The notes under the pieces are model-generated. The model had not been told where the DNA came from, searched no databases, and saw only the letters and a list, made by a program, of their open reading frames with translations. A DNA stretch of 42,127 bases from Burkholderiales bacterium. GTDB taxonomy: Bacteria > Pseudomonadota > Gammaproteobacteria > Burkholderiales > JAHFRG01. Position 1 is the first letter of the stretch, and each line of letters begins with the position of its first letter. The stretch lies in the NCBI GenBank assembly GCA_035518095.1, contig DATIXX010000069.1, forward strand, positions 1 through 42,127, read 5' to 3'. The position numbers were made by a program, and so were the translations under genes. Positions 1-7,632 of this stretch are shown piece after piece.

Positions 1-316
1 GCCGCGGCATAAAGTCGCCGGGGTAAACGATGACTTCGACCCAGTCCCGGTAGTAATCAAGGCCCAGATTGAGAATCAACAAGCAGGCCTGGGCGGCAAT
101 TACCATGCACATTTCTTCCGTCAATTGCAATTCCGCCGCGCCGCTGATTTGCTTGTTGCCGAGAAAACGCTGCGTCAAATCACGCAGACGTCCCTTTTCG
201 TCGGCAGTGAGTGCACGCAGGAAAGGAAAACGCGAACAAATTTTCCGCCACAGAACTTCATCGACTGCGGCATAACTTGGAGTACGCCGCCTGCGCCAGG
301 TTTTGAGTCCCCACAT
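1..316 (-). CDS. mtfA: MtfA-like zinc peptidase, N-terminal part (runs off the window)
   Basis: The reading frame opens at an ATG at 316 and stays open to the window edge, giving the first ~105 residues. The family (M90 zinc metallopeptidase; E. coli MtfA binds the glucose repressor Mlc) has a diagnostic N-terminal pattern that is visible here: a Trp-rich start, then RFL..K followed by G..EL, a hydrophobic ACLLILNLGLDYY stretch, and a V.VYPGDF motif. The HExxH catalytic region would lie beyond the edge and cannot be checked. The start is 12 bp downstream of the rmuC stop on the same strand, so the two are probably co-transcribed. Confidence 0.85.
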   Translation of the reverse strand, partial: MWGLKTWRRRRTPSYAAVDEVLWRKICSRFPFLRALTADEKGRLRDLTQRFLGNKQISGAAELQLTEEMCMVIAAQACLLILNLGLDYYRDWVEVIVYPGDFMPR

Positions 317-328
317 CGTTTAAGACGC

Positions 329-1426
329 TCAACCCGACTCTTCACGTCCCTGCTTCACCTCCAGCAAGGCAGCCGGCTCGCTCTGCTCCAAGTCCAGTTC
401 GACACCTTCGATGCGCTTGAATTTGTCGCTGATCTTCCTGCTGGTCGTGTGCACTTCTTGAGCGTCTTCATGCGCCTGACGGATATGGTTGGCGAGATTT
501 TTCATGCGCAGATCAAAACGTTCAAAATCTATGCTCAATTTGGCGAGGGCTTCTTTAATAACGTTCATATGCTTGCGCATTTCCACATCTTTTAATACTG
601 CCCGGGCAGTGTTCAGCACCGCCATCAGCGTGGTCGGGGACACGATCCACACCCGCTGTTGCATCGCGTAATCCACGATGTCGAAGTGGTAGGCATGGAT
701 TTCAGCAAACACCGCTTCCGCAGGAACAAACATCACCGCGCCGTCCGAAGTTTCATTGGCAATAATATATTTCTGGCTGATGTCATCCACGTGTTTTTTG
801 ACGTCCGCCTTGAACTGGCGCTGCGCCTGGGCACGTTCGATTTCGCTGACATCCGGCGCGAACATACGATGATAGTTTTCCAGAGGGAATTTGGAATCCA
901 CCGCGACCATGCCGGTGGGCTCGGGAAGTCGCAGCACACAATCCACGCGGCTGCCGTTGCTTAATGTGTATTGCATGGCATAAGCGGAGGGCGGAAGGAT
1001 ATTTCTCACCAGCGCTTCCAGCTGCACTTCGCCAAAAGCGCCACGCGAACGTTTGTCCCCCAGCAGTTCCTGCAGGCTTACCACGTTGCTGGTAAGCCCG
1101 TCTATTTTCTTTTGCGCCTCATCTATAGTGGCAAGCCGCGCCATCACATTAGTGAAGGTTTCGTTGGTCTTTTTGAATCCTTCGTCGAGGCGCTCGCTTA
1201 CCTTCCCGCTGATTTGCTGCAAACGTTCATCCACCGTGGCGCGCAGCCGATCAGAAGTTTGCGTGAGCTTCTCATCAAGACGGTCGCCCTGGCGGGTGAA
1301 GCCCTCATGCAAATCCTTGAGCATGGCGCGGTGCTTTTCCTCCATTATGGCGGCAAAACGCCAAACCATCCCAATCAGCACGAGCAGCACCAAGCCCGCG
1401 ATCACGCCCACAACAATTTCGCCCAT
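329..1426 (-). CDS. rmuC: RmuC-family DNA recombination protein
   Basis: This 365-residue protein matches RmuC, a membrane-anchored nuclease-fold protein that limits inversions at short inverted repeats. A single membrane segment spans residues ~5-27. A long coiled coil follows (~30-120), then the conserved nuclease-like core with VDSKFPLENY at 176-185. The length is in the shorter part of the family range. AGGAG lies about 7 nt before the ATG, supporting this start. The gene is followed at 12 bp by mtfA. The family assignment is secure; the biochemical role is known only from general RmuC work. Confidence 0.93.
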   Translation of the reverse strand: MGEIVVGVIAGLVLLVLIGMVWRFAAIMEEKHRAMLKDLHEGFTRQGDRLDEKLTQTSDRLRATVDERLQQISGKVSERLDEGFKKTNETFTNVMARLATIDEAQKKIDGLTSNVVSLQELLGDKRSRGAFGEVQLEALVRNILPPSAYAMQYTLSNGSRVDCVLRLPEPTGMVAVDSKFPLENYHRMFAPDVSEIERAQAQRQFKADVKKHVDDISQKYIIANETSDGAVMFVPAEAVFAEIHAYHFDIVDYAMQQRVWIVSPTTLMAVLNTARAVLKDVEMRKHMNVIKEALAKLSIDFERFDLRMKNLANHIRQAHEDAQEVHTTSRKISDKFKRIEGVELDLEQSEPAALLEVKQGREESG

Positions 1427-1517
1427 AAACGCTCCTGCCGCCAGTATAGCTTATCAGCGCAAGAGCTGCCTTCTTGGGGCTGAACGCGTTTGGACGATTG
1501 GTTGCTGCGGGTGAGTC

Positions 1518-1840
1518 GCGATAACGGTTATCCGCATTCTGGGACTGCGCTCCGGCCCAGCCAACGGTATAGTCGGCAAGATCGGATTGGCGCTGACGGA
1601 CTGGATGCACATGGACTGATACGATGGCCGCCTCGTCGACACTAGCGACGGGGATTTACCTGGTTCCGAAAATGCAAACATCCCCGTTTCGGTCCGGTCT
1701 TCGTCGACTGCATCGATCCCTAAGTGAATCGGCTCGAGGCCAATGGTTTGGTGGAGCTGGCGCCGCAGTTAGTTGCCCCCGCGTTAGCGAATGACGTGCT
1801 CAATGCGACTGAGAATCGCATGACGCGCCGCTGTCGCTAA
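1518..1840 (+). pseudogene. Eroded C-terminus of a molybdenum-containing aldehyde/xanthine oxidoreductase large subunit
   Basis: No intact frame exists, but stitching forward frames gives an ordered match to the C-terminus of PaoC/XdhB-like molybdopterin subunits. The pieces are VIRILG, then GKIGLALTDWMHMD, a stop, YDGRLVDTSDGDLPGSENANIP, then in another frame FVDCIDP, a stop and VNRLEANGLVEL, and finally APALANDVLNATENRMTRR before a TAA at 1838-1840. Family members show the same order (G.ALTEE..D, GR.VN...DY.VP..ADIP, F.D..DP, NPLGARGLGE, APAIANAV.NATG.R.R). At least one frameshift and two in-frame stops are needed. The N-terminal ~600 residues are absent. Confidence 0.6.
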
Positions 1841-1918
1841 AAGGCGCAGAAGTCACCACTCTGGCGGGGCGAGCGTGGACTAATCTGAGCGCGGTCGGTT
1901 CAAGGCCAGGGATCTCAG

Positions 1919-3019
1919 CTATTCCGCGAGCGCCTTGTAGGTGAACTCGCGCGTCCAGTTCGTGTATTGCTTGCCGTTCACTTCGACGTACATCTTTGCA
2001 AGCGCGTTCACCGGTCCGTCGTTCTGCGGCGGCTGCATCATCAGATCGCGGCCCATCGACCACACGACCCGACGGTCATCGAGATTCCCGAAATAGTAGT
2101 CGACTTTGCTCGTGTCGAGGCCGTGATAGCCGGTCGCAGTGGTCAGCTCGACCAGCTTCTCGTTCTTGTCGGTAAGCGGAAACTCCTTGCCGTAAATGTT
2201 GGCAAGTGAAACGTCAAGCGGCAGCCAGCCGTAGTTAGGCGCATAGAATTCGATCCAGCAATGGTAGCTCGCGTCCACCTGAACACCATTGAGCGTGGGT
2301 TTCAGCAGCGAGCCATATACCATACGAACGGGAATGCCCGAGGCCATCGCGAGCGAGGCAAACAGAGAATGGAAATCGGTGCAATTGCCTGTCTTGGTTA
2401 TAAGGCAATAGTCGGTGCTGCCAACGGCCGAAGCCTTCAGATGATCGGGGTACTTCACCCAGTAGTCCACATTCTGCAGCGTCCAGTCGTACAACTTGCG
2501 GGCCGCGATGATGGGATTCGTTTCTCCGCCGACAATCGAAGCCGAAAGCTTTTTGACCCGATCGTTCACCACGACGTAGGTGGTGGGTAGAAGGTAACGA
2601 GCCAGGGCCTCGCGCTCGGCATCCGTTAGCGGGCGTGTCTTGGACGGATCAACGCTATTGCGGATCTCCGATCGGCTCAAATCGAACGTCTCGGTAATCG
2701 TGATTGTCGGCTCGATGGATCCACTCGCCTCGAGATAACCGACGCGGTTGCCCCAGGAATCGTGGTCGTAGCTGACGGGATACGGGCTCGCCACCTTAAA
2801 ATTCGTAATTACGGAATACCCGTCATCGTTGGGCACTGCGAACCATACTCGTACCCGGTGAGCATCCTTGGGGACGTGCACCGTCAACACATTCCGTATC
2901 TGGAACGACGCGTGATCCACTTGAGTCGCCCCCGCGATGTTGATGGAAGCAAGACTGATGAACGAGAACAAAAGCAGCGTTTGCAACACGGTTGGAAGAT
3001 GAACAGATCGACGCAGCAT
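1919..3019 (-). CDS. Secreted transglutaminase-like cysteine protease-fold protein
   Basis: The 366-residue protein starts at the ATG at 3019, which has GAGGAG eight bases upstream. An earlier in-frame ATG at 3061 lacks this and would bury the signal peptide. Residues 1-31 form a Sec-type signal (LRRSVHL then a hydrophobic run, ending near INIAGA). The transglutaminase-like core (~165-275) carries the papain-like triad: Cys213 in KTGNCTDF, His253 in SYHCWIEF and Asp269 in WLPLDVS. Such exported proteins are usually proteases, amidases or peptide cross-linkers; the substrate cannot be read from sequence. It stands alone, with a pseudogene remnant downstream. Confidence 0.85.
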   Translation of the reverse strand: MLRRSVHLPTVLQTLLLFSFISLASINIAGATQVDHASFQIRNVLTVHVPKDAHRVRVWFAVPNDDGYSVITNFKVASPYPVSYDHDSWGNRVGYLEASGSIEPTITITETFDLSRSEIRNSVDPSKTRPLTDAEREALARYLLPTTYVVVNDRVKKLSASIVGGETNPIIAARKLYDWTLQNVDYWVKYPDHLKASAVGSTDYCLITKTGNCTDFHSLFASLAMASGIPVRMVYGSLLKPTLNGVQVDASYHCWIEFYAPNYGWLPLDVSLANIYGKEFPLTDKNEKLVELTTATGYHGLDTSKVDYYFGNLDDRRVVWSMGRDLMMQPPQNDGPVNALAKMYVEVNGKQYTNWTREFTYKALAE

Positions 3020-3149
3020 AATAAGCTCCTCGTATGACATCCAAGAAACAGTTACGGCCAAAACCCGGAGCGCTCAAGTCGGTTCTACGGCGCCAGGTCG
3101 TGAATCTCTAGCGCACGATGACTGTCAGCGTGCTCAAAGCGAGAATATG

Positions 3150-3174
3150 ACGTTCAAGGTTCAAGGCCTGACGC
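3150..3174 (+). repeat. Copy of a short dispersed repeat (ACGTTCAAG-type)
   Basis: This is the first of four related ~21-29 bp segments in the window, consensus about ACGTTCAAGATTCAAGACC followed by TGACCC. The others are at 5948-5968 (inverted), 6006-6033 and 7585-7613. All lie in non-coding DNA. Confidence 0.5.
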
Positions 3175-3462
3175 TAATCATACACTCGCGACGGAAAGCG
3201 CCGCTCGACTTAATTGCTGGGGTTCGAGGCCATTCGCTGAGCCGTCTATGTGCAAAACGGGGCACCGCTTCGCCGCTCTAATCCGAATCAATCAAACTTG
3301 GCCGAAATAGCTCTCAATTTGATGCGCCAGGTTGATCCAAACTCGTGAAAATCATTAGGCCTCATTCAGTCTTTTCTCGCTACCCGCAAATTCATATGTA
3401 GGCCACAATGGAACTGTGGTAGGTTAAATCGTTATTGACAACTTTTTTATTAGGAGACAACC

Positions 3463-3537
3463 ATGGCCTGGAGCAAACCCGAATTTACCGATATGCGTTT
3501 CGGTTTCGAAGTTACTATGTACATTCTGAACCGCTAA
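3463..3537 (+). CDS. pqqA: PqqA, coenzyme PQQ precursor peptide (orphan)
   Basis: This 24-codon gene encodes the precursor from which pyrroloquinoline quinone is made. PQQ biosynthesis cross-links the conserved Glu and Tyr of PqqA. Here they are Glu16 and Tyr20 in the hallmark GFEVTMY, preceded by WSKPEFTD, so the peptide is full length and has both reactive residues. A strong ribosome site, TTAGGAGAC, ends five bases before the ATG, and a good intrinsic terminator begins 27 bp after the stop, so it is a monocistronic unit. No pqqB, C, D or E lies in the window, although these usually follow pqqA. A short hairpin (CCACA/TGTGG, 3403-3419) lies upstream. Confidence 0.9.
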   Translation: MAWSKPEFTDMRFGFEVTMYILNR

Positions 3538-3563
3538 TCGCATTTAAGTTCCATTAGGAAAAA

Positions 3564-3590
3564 GGGCTGCTGAAGAAGCAGCCCTTTTTT
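3564..3590 (+). terminator. Intrinsic terminator of pqqA
   Basis: An 8-bp perfect stem, GGGCTGCT (3564-3571) with AGCAGCCC (3577-3584), closes a 5-nt loop. It is followed directly by six T residues (3585-3590). Confidence 0.9.
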
Positions 3591-3874
3591 ATTCCAAGCT
3601 CCAATTTGTCCAGCTAACCGCAAGTATTCGACGCGGGTCCTATCGCTATCGGCTTTTCCCGTTGGAGCAGCTTATATCGGTTGCATCTCGTAGGACCCAC
3701 GTTACTCGAACGGCGGGATGACAATCAAAAACACTTAAAGTCGGGTTTCGAACCAAGGCAATCATTCCGGCCGACTCCTAATCCGGATTGTTATTTCGAG
3801 TCCTTGTGGGGAAAGTGGTTATGATCAATACATTCGCCACCACAGGGCGCGGCCGCGAGCATCGGGCTTGTCGG
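3591..3874. other. Non-coding stretch, nothing recognised
   Basis: Between the pqqA terminator and the stop of the SemiSWEET gene I see no coding signature, repeat or RNA motif. Confidence 0.5.
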
Positions 3875-4129
3875 TCACCCGTGCTTGAGCTTCAACGCCA
3901 GGATCGCGCCGGCGAGCACGAGCGTCACGGCGTTGGCAAGGATCACTGGCAGTGAATGGATCATGAGCCCGTAGATGAGCCACAGCAGAACGCCGGTGCA
4001 AAAAATCAGGAACATGCCGAGCGAGACGTCTTTGGCGGACTTCGTCTGCCACGTGTGAATCAGTTGGGGCAGAAAGGCAATCGTGGTCAGGGTACCGGCA
4101 ACCAGTCCGACAAACAAGGCGATATCCAT
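3875..4129 (-). CDS. SemiSWEET-family sugar transporter (PQ-loop, 3 TM)
   Basis: The 84-residue protein has three membrane segments (~4-22, 37-56, 61-80), the layout of bacterial SemiSWEETs, which work as dimers moving sugars down a gradient. The PQ motif is at 21-22 (FLPQLIHTWQTKSAKDVS), and an Asn (ILANAV) sits in the third helix where the family has its substrate-pocket Asn. The start at 4129 is chosen because GGAG lies 8 nt upstream and because the family begins at the first helix; a longer frame to 4246 has no such support. The family is clear; the transported sugar is unknown. Confidence 0.9.
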   Translation of the reverse strand: MDIALFVGLVAGTLTTIAFLPQLIHTWQTKSAKDVSLGMFLIFCTGVLLWLIYGLMIHSLPVILANAVTLVLAGAILALKLKHG

Positions 4130-4333
4130 AAAGGAAGCTCCAATCAGCGCTGAGTAATTTGTGCCGGATGCCCAAGGTTTCGACACAATGCCGACATTGC
4201 CGCTGACTGTGCGATCCTTTGACCCTCGGCAAGCACTTTTATGCAATTGGCCAGGCCTGCGCCGTTGAAACTGAAGATTACGGCACTGACGCTCTAATTG
4301 AACACCATTTTAAGGTACTCGCGCGCTGCCAAG

Positions 4334-5248
4334 CTAATCCTTCAGAAAAAGAGCTGTGTGATTGACAAAAAGCTCCGCATATTGAAACAGAGCGCCGTGT
4401 CCGGAGTCGGGATACAAGATCAACTGAGCATTTTTCAGATGTTTGAACATGAAATACGCATTTTGGTCGGGAAGCATGGTGTCGTTGCTGCCGCTCACGA
4501 TAAGGACGGGCTGGTGGATGGCTTTCAGAACGGCGTTCTCCGGATCCTTGGTGGCACACCATGTGATCAACGCTTTGGCTTGCGGATCGGTTATCGCCTT
4601 GCCGCTATCCGGATCTCTATCAACGGTTCTGACCTTGGCGCGCGCGAGGAAAGCCCGGCCTGCAGCCTGACTTGCCTCTGACTGGGTAAAAAACAGAGGC
4701 AGCCTCGGATCGGGTGCGTCCCTATGTGAATATGCTTCAGCCAGTACTTTCATCAAATGCTCTTCGCCTCCTTGCGGGGCGGTGCCTACCAGCAAAATCT
4801 TTCTGACCAGTTGAGGATGATCAGCCGCTATTTTTTGCGCGATAAAGCCGCCCAGAGAATATCCGAGGAGGTCGACCTTCTTCAAACCTAGGGCGGATAT
4901 AAAATGCGCGGCGTCCGCTGCCATTTGGGCAACATTGTCAGGAGTCTTGCCGCCGGATTTTCCAACTCCAGAATTATCGAAGACGACTACAGGCCGATCT
5001 TTGGCAAGGGGGTTGACGACAGCCGGGTCCCAAGAGTCCATATGCCCTGAAAAGTGCTGCAGGAAAACCAACGGTGTGCCGGCGCGCTTCCCAAAACTAC
5101 GGTAGGCAAACTTAATCCCGCCAGCGTCGATGAATTTGGTCGGTTCAGTTTCCAGTTTGTCCGATTTCTCTCGGGCATTCGCAACTGTTTCATCCGCAAC
5201 AATAAACACTGCGTTATTCCAGAGAAGCGGTAATCTAAGATATGACAT
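4334..5248 (-). CDS. Alpha/beta hydrolase
   Basis: This 304-residue protein has the alpha/beta hydrolase signature: oxyanion region LVFLQHFSGHMDSWD, nucleophile Ser131 in GYSLGG, acid Asp256 in SGSNDTMLP and base His284 in DSGHGALF. The N-terminal ~35 residues precede the core and do not look like a signal peptide. AAGGAG lies 8-9 nt before the ATG. It resembles non-haem haloperoxidase or esterase-type hydrolases, and the substrate is not predictable. It is transcribed away from the MarR gene across a 118-bp region holding a perfect palindrome, so it is probably a target of that regulator. Confidence 0.88.
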   Translation of the reverse strand: MSYLRLPLLWNNAVFIVADETVANAREKSDKLETEPTKFIDAGGIKFAYRSFGKRAGTPLVFLQHFSGHMDSWDPAVVNPLAKDRPVVVFDNSGVGKSGGKTPDNVAQMAADAAHFISALGLKKVDLLGYSLGGFIAQKIAADHPQLVRKILLVGTAPQGGEEHLMKVLAEAYSHRDAPDPRLPLFFTQSEASQAAGRAFLARAKVRTVDRDPDSGKAITDPQAKALITWCATKDPENAVLKAIHQPVLIVSGSNDTMLPDQNAYFMFKHLKNAQLILYPDSGHGALFQYAELFVNHTALFLKD

Positions 5249-5341
5249 GATTTTGGTCTCCTTGATTGAGGTTTGAATAAACGGATGGATTCGACTGGAC
5301 CATCAGCAAGGGAGTGCTCGCCTTGATAAAGGCGCACATAC

Positions 5342-5356
5342 GCGTATATTATACGC
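5342..5356. promoter_or_regulatory. Candidate MarR operator palindrome
   Basis: GCGTATA-T-TATACGC is a perfect 15-bp inverted repeat. It lies in the divergent region between the hydrolase and MarR genes, 10 bp before the MarR start. Location and symmetry fit autorepression plus control of the hydrolase; binding is inference. Confidence 0.6.
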
Positions 5357-5366
5357 ATATGCACTT

Positions 5367-5876
5367 ATGTCAAGACACGCCAAACATTTTATGAGTAACG
5401 CCACCGACTTGCAGTCCAGACCGTGTAATTGCGCAGGGCTGCGCGAAGCGGCCCGCTATGTCACCCAGTTGTACGACCGGCATTTGGCCGGCGCGGGTCT
5501 GCGCAGCACCCAGTTCTCGATCCTCGCCAGGCTAAAGCGCCTGGGACCTACCACCATCAACACCCTGGCGCAAGACATGGTGATGGACCGGACCACGCTA
5601 GGACGGAATATCATGCCGCTGCAGCGCAGGCGTCTCATTGCGGTGAGGAGAGGGCGCGAAGACGGACGAATCAAGGAACTGCATCTAACGAAGACCGGAC
5701 TCGTGCGGTTCGACGCGGCATTCAAAGCATGGGTCAAAGCACAAGCGCAATTTGAAGCGACGCTCGGGGGCGACCGCGCATCGGCGTTGCGCGATCTTCT
5801 GCGCGCAGTCGTCGGGAGCGATTTCCGCACCGACATCGACCCGCGGAGTAAAGCGGCGGGCGGCTATTCAAGGTAA
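5367..5876 (+). CDS. MarR-family transcriptional regulator
   Basis: The 169-residue protein has the winged-helix MarR layout: N-terminal dimer helix with a CNCAGLREAARYV motif, DNA-recognition region (RSTQFSILARLKRLGPTT through DRTTLGRNI, ~47-85), and the wing REDGRIKELHLTKTG. MarR proteins bind palindromes and usually release DNA when a phenolic or oxidant ligand binds. The two N-terminal Cys residues recur in one MarR subfamily, but whether they sense oxidation is unknown. The start could also be the ATG at 5391; neither has a strong ribosome site. It is divergent from the hydrolase. Confidence 0.9.
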   Translation: MSRHAKHFMSNATDLQSRPCNCAGLREAARYVTQLYDRHLAGAGLRSTQFSILARLKRLGPTTINTLAQDMVMDRTTLGRNIMPLQRRRLIAVRRGREDGRIKELHLTKTGLVRFDAAFKAWVKAQAQFEATLGGDRASALRDLLRAVVGSDFRTDIDPRSKAAGGYSR

Positions 5877-6370
5877 CATACTCGGCGAGTTGCCGATTCA
5901 ACGCAGCAACGTTAAACAAGCGGACCTTCGCACGCCAAAAAAAAGTAGTCAGGTCTTGAATCTTGAAGCCTGGATGCTAAGCATCGTAATCTAAGGGACG
6001 ATATTACGTTCAAGATTCAAAACTTGACCCTTTCGTTGTATTTGCCCATCTGGCTAAAACTGTCAAAGCAGCGTCGTCCGGCGACGATCCAGTGTCACAG
6101 CAACGATCTTTTTTCGCACTACGAAAGTGCGGGCATCGCACCACCAAGGTGCAACTCCGGGGAACACACGTGCTGAAGTACTTTTCAACGTTCTGGCCGC
6201 CCAACGGCTGCGAATCAAAATAGATGGTTTCGTTACTCTTCGGCAAACCTAAAAAATGCCCTGAAATTCTCATCGAAAACTCTTGCAATACTGTGCGATA
6301 GCTCACAACCAGCGGCGTTTCGGCACAGTTTATGCTGCTCACTCCAGTAGTGATCCTCTGGAAAACGGCT
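5877..6370. other. Non-coding stretch with paired dispersed repeats
   Basis: Apart from the repeat pair at 5948-5968 and 6006-6033, which face each other, no gene is supported. The open frames here are antisense or lack a start signal. Confidence 0.5.
5948..6033. repeat. Inverted pair of the dispersed repeat
   Basis: GTCAGGTCTTGAATCTTGAA (5948-5967) is nearly the reverse complement of TTCAAGATTCAAAACTTGAC (6009-6028). The pair could form a long stem around a ~40-nt loop. It matches the element at 3150 and 7585. Confidence 0.6.
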
Positions 6371-7342
6371 ATGCGAATTATTGGTACTGTGCTCATGCTG
6401 GGGCTTCTGCCTTCGTTCGCAGTTTGGGGCGAAGATACGCCGGTCAATGTGTTCGCGAGCGGCTCGAGCATTTTCATGGTTCGGGCGCAATACCCTGGCG
6501 GCAGAGTTAACTACGGTTCTGCGATTTTGGTCCAGCCTGGTAAATTCGTGACCAACTGCCATGTCACACGGCAAGCCCAACGTATCGTAGTCGTTCGCGG
6601 CTCAGCGGCCTGGAGCGTCGAATCCCAAACGCCGGATATAGAGCACGACCTTTGTATATTGGCGGTGCGTGACGCTGTTGGCGAGGTTCCCGGGTTCGTT
6701 AAACCGGGCGAGCTTAAGGTCGGTGAAAAAGTATATGCATTGGGTTACGGTGGATTTGGCCATCTAACGTTGAGCGACGGGGCAGTTGTGGCGTTACACC
6801 CTTACGATGGCGCAAAAGTAATTCAAACATCGGCCTCGTTCACCTTTGGGGAAAGCGGCGGCGGCCTTTTCGACGGACGGGGCCGGTTGGTTGGAATTAT
6901 TACGTTTAAAACACTTGCGGGCGGGGAATATCATTTTGCCTTGCCCGTTGAGTGGGTACAGGCTCTTTTAGCGAGGTCCGGCAACAAAACTGCGGCGATT
7001 GCGCCGGAGACCGGCAAAGCTTTTTGGGAACGCCCAAGCGAAGCGCAACCCAAATTTATGCAGGCCGCGACACTCGAAGCCGAAAAAGACTGGGGCGCCC
7101 TTCTTAAGTTTGCTAAGGGATGGATCGAGGTTGATGCGACCAACGCGGGAGCGTGGATTGCGAAAAGCGAAGCGTTGCACTATCTCAACCATGAAACTGA
7201 GGCCGCATCCGCATTCGATGAGGCGGTACGGCTGGATTCTTCTTACGCTCAAAACGAATACACGTTTGAGCATACCCGTCACGATCTGAACGAACGCGTC
7301 ACGGTCCAGAACTTGGGCGCGTCCTATAGTCAATCTCAATAA
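6371..7342 (+). CDS. Secreted trypsin-like serine protease with C-terminal TPR-like region
   Basis: The start at 6371 gives 323 residues beginning with a signal peptide (MRIIGTVLMLGLLPSFAVWG). A chymotrypsin-fold domain (~25-205) has a complete triad: His64 in TNCHV, Asp93 in IEHDLCIL and Ser162 in FGESGGGLFD. There is no PDZ domain, unlike DegP/HtrA. Instead residues ~235-300 look like a pair of TPR helices (WGALLKFAKGWIEVDATNAGAW, EAASAFDEAVRLDSSY). The 13 codons before this start add a second hydrophobic-start Met without a ribosome site. Probably a periplasmic protease or peptide-binding sensor; no partner is adjacent. Confidence 0.85.
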   Translation: MRIIGTVLMLGLLPSFAVWGEDTPVNVFASGSSIFMVRAQYPGGRVNYGSAILVQPGKFVTNCHVTRQAQRIVVVRGSAAWSVESQTPDIEHDLCILAVRDAVGEVPGFVKPGELKVGEKVYALGYGGFGHLTLSDGAVVALHPYDGAKVIQTSASFTFGESGGGLFDGRGRLVGIITFKTLAGGEYHFALPVEWVQALLARSGNKTAAIAPETGKAFWERPSEAQPKFMQAATLEAEKDWGALLKFAKGWIEVDATNAGAWIAKSEALHYLNHETEAASAFDEAVRLDSSYAQNEYTFEHTRHDLNERVTVQNLGASYSQSQ

Positions 7343-7632
7343 TTTTGTCCTAGAGCAATGGAAAGTTCCGTCGTGGCGTCCCGAGCAGGGCTCGAACGGC
7401 TCAGGTCGTTATTTACAGGACGTTTTACTAGTGCGCGCTTTTGGCGGCGAAAGCGGTCGCTCGCTAATGGCCGCTTCCGCCCCATTTCGCTCATTCAAAA
7501 AGATAAGCAGATCCACCAAACACATATCCTGCCGACCGGTATAGGGTGAACTCGAAATAAATCGGGCCCGGCGCCTATTACTCAACGTTGGAATGCAAGA
7601 CCTGAACCCTTTTCGCGGCCCCATGGATTTTT
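7343..7632. other. Non-coding stretch
   Basis: It holds a tRNA-3'-end-like string at 7373-7400 (not a gene) and the fourth dispersed repeat copy at 7585-7613. No coding evidence. Confidence 0.4.
7585..7613 (+). repeat. Copy of the dispersed repeat
   Basis: ACGTTGGAATGCAAGACC followed by TGAACCCTTTT aligns with the 6006-6033 copy at about 20 of 28 positions. Confidence 0.4.

Noticed and set aside
3435..3440. TTGACA upstream of pqqA as a -35 box
   Set aside because: A -10 at normal spacing would fall on the ribosome site and start codon.
6010..6580. Minus-strand frames of 115-155 residues opposite the serine protease gene start
   Set aside because: Antisense to a gene with a full catalytic triad; no ribosome site or domain.
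7373..7400. On the minus strand CGTTCGAGCCCTGCTCGGGACGCCA-like text, similar to a tRNA 3' end
   Set aside because: The T-stem 5' side (AGCCG) does not pair with CCTGC and no acceptor 5' strand or proper anticodon arm follows; at most a decayed tRNA end.
7435..7500. Phrase AGCGGTCGCTCGCTAATGGC with looser parallels near 13570 and 19075
   Set aside because: Similarity is too short and degenerate to call a repeat family from this window alone.
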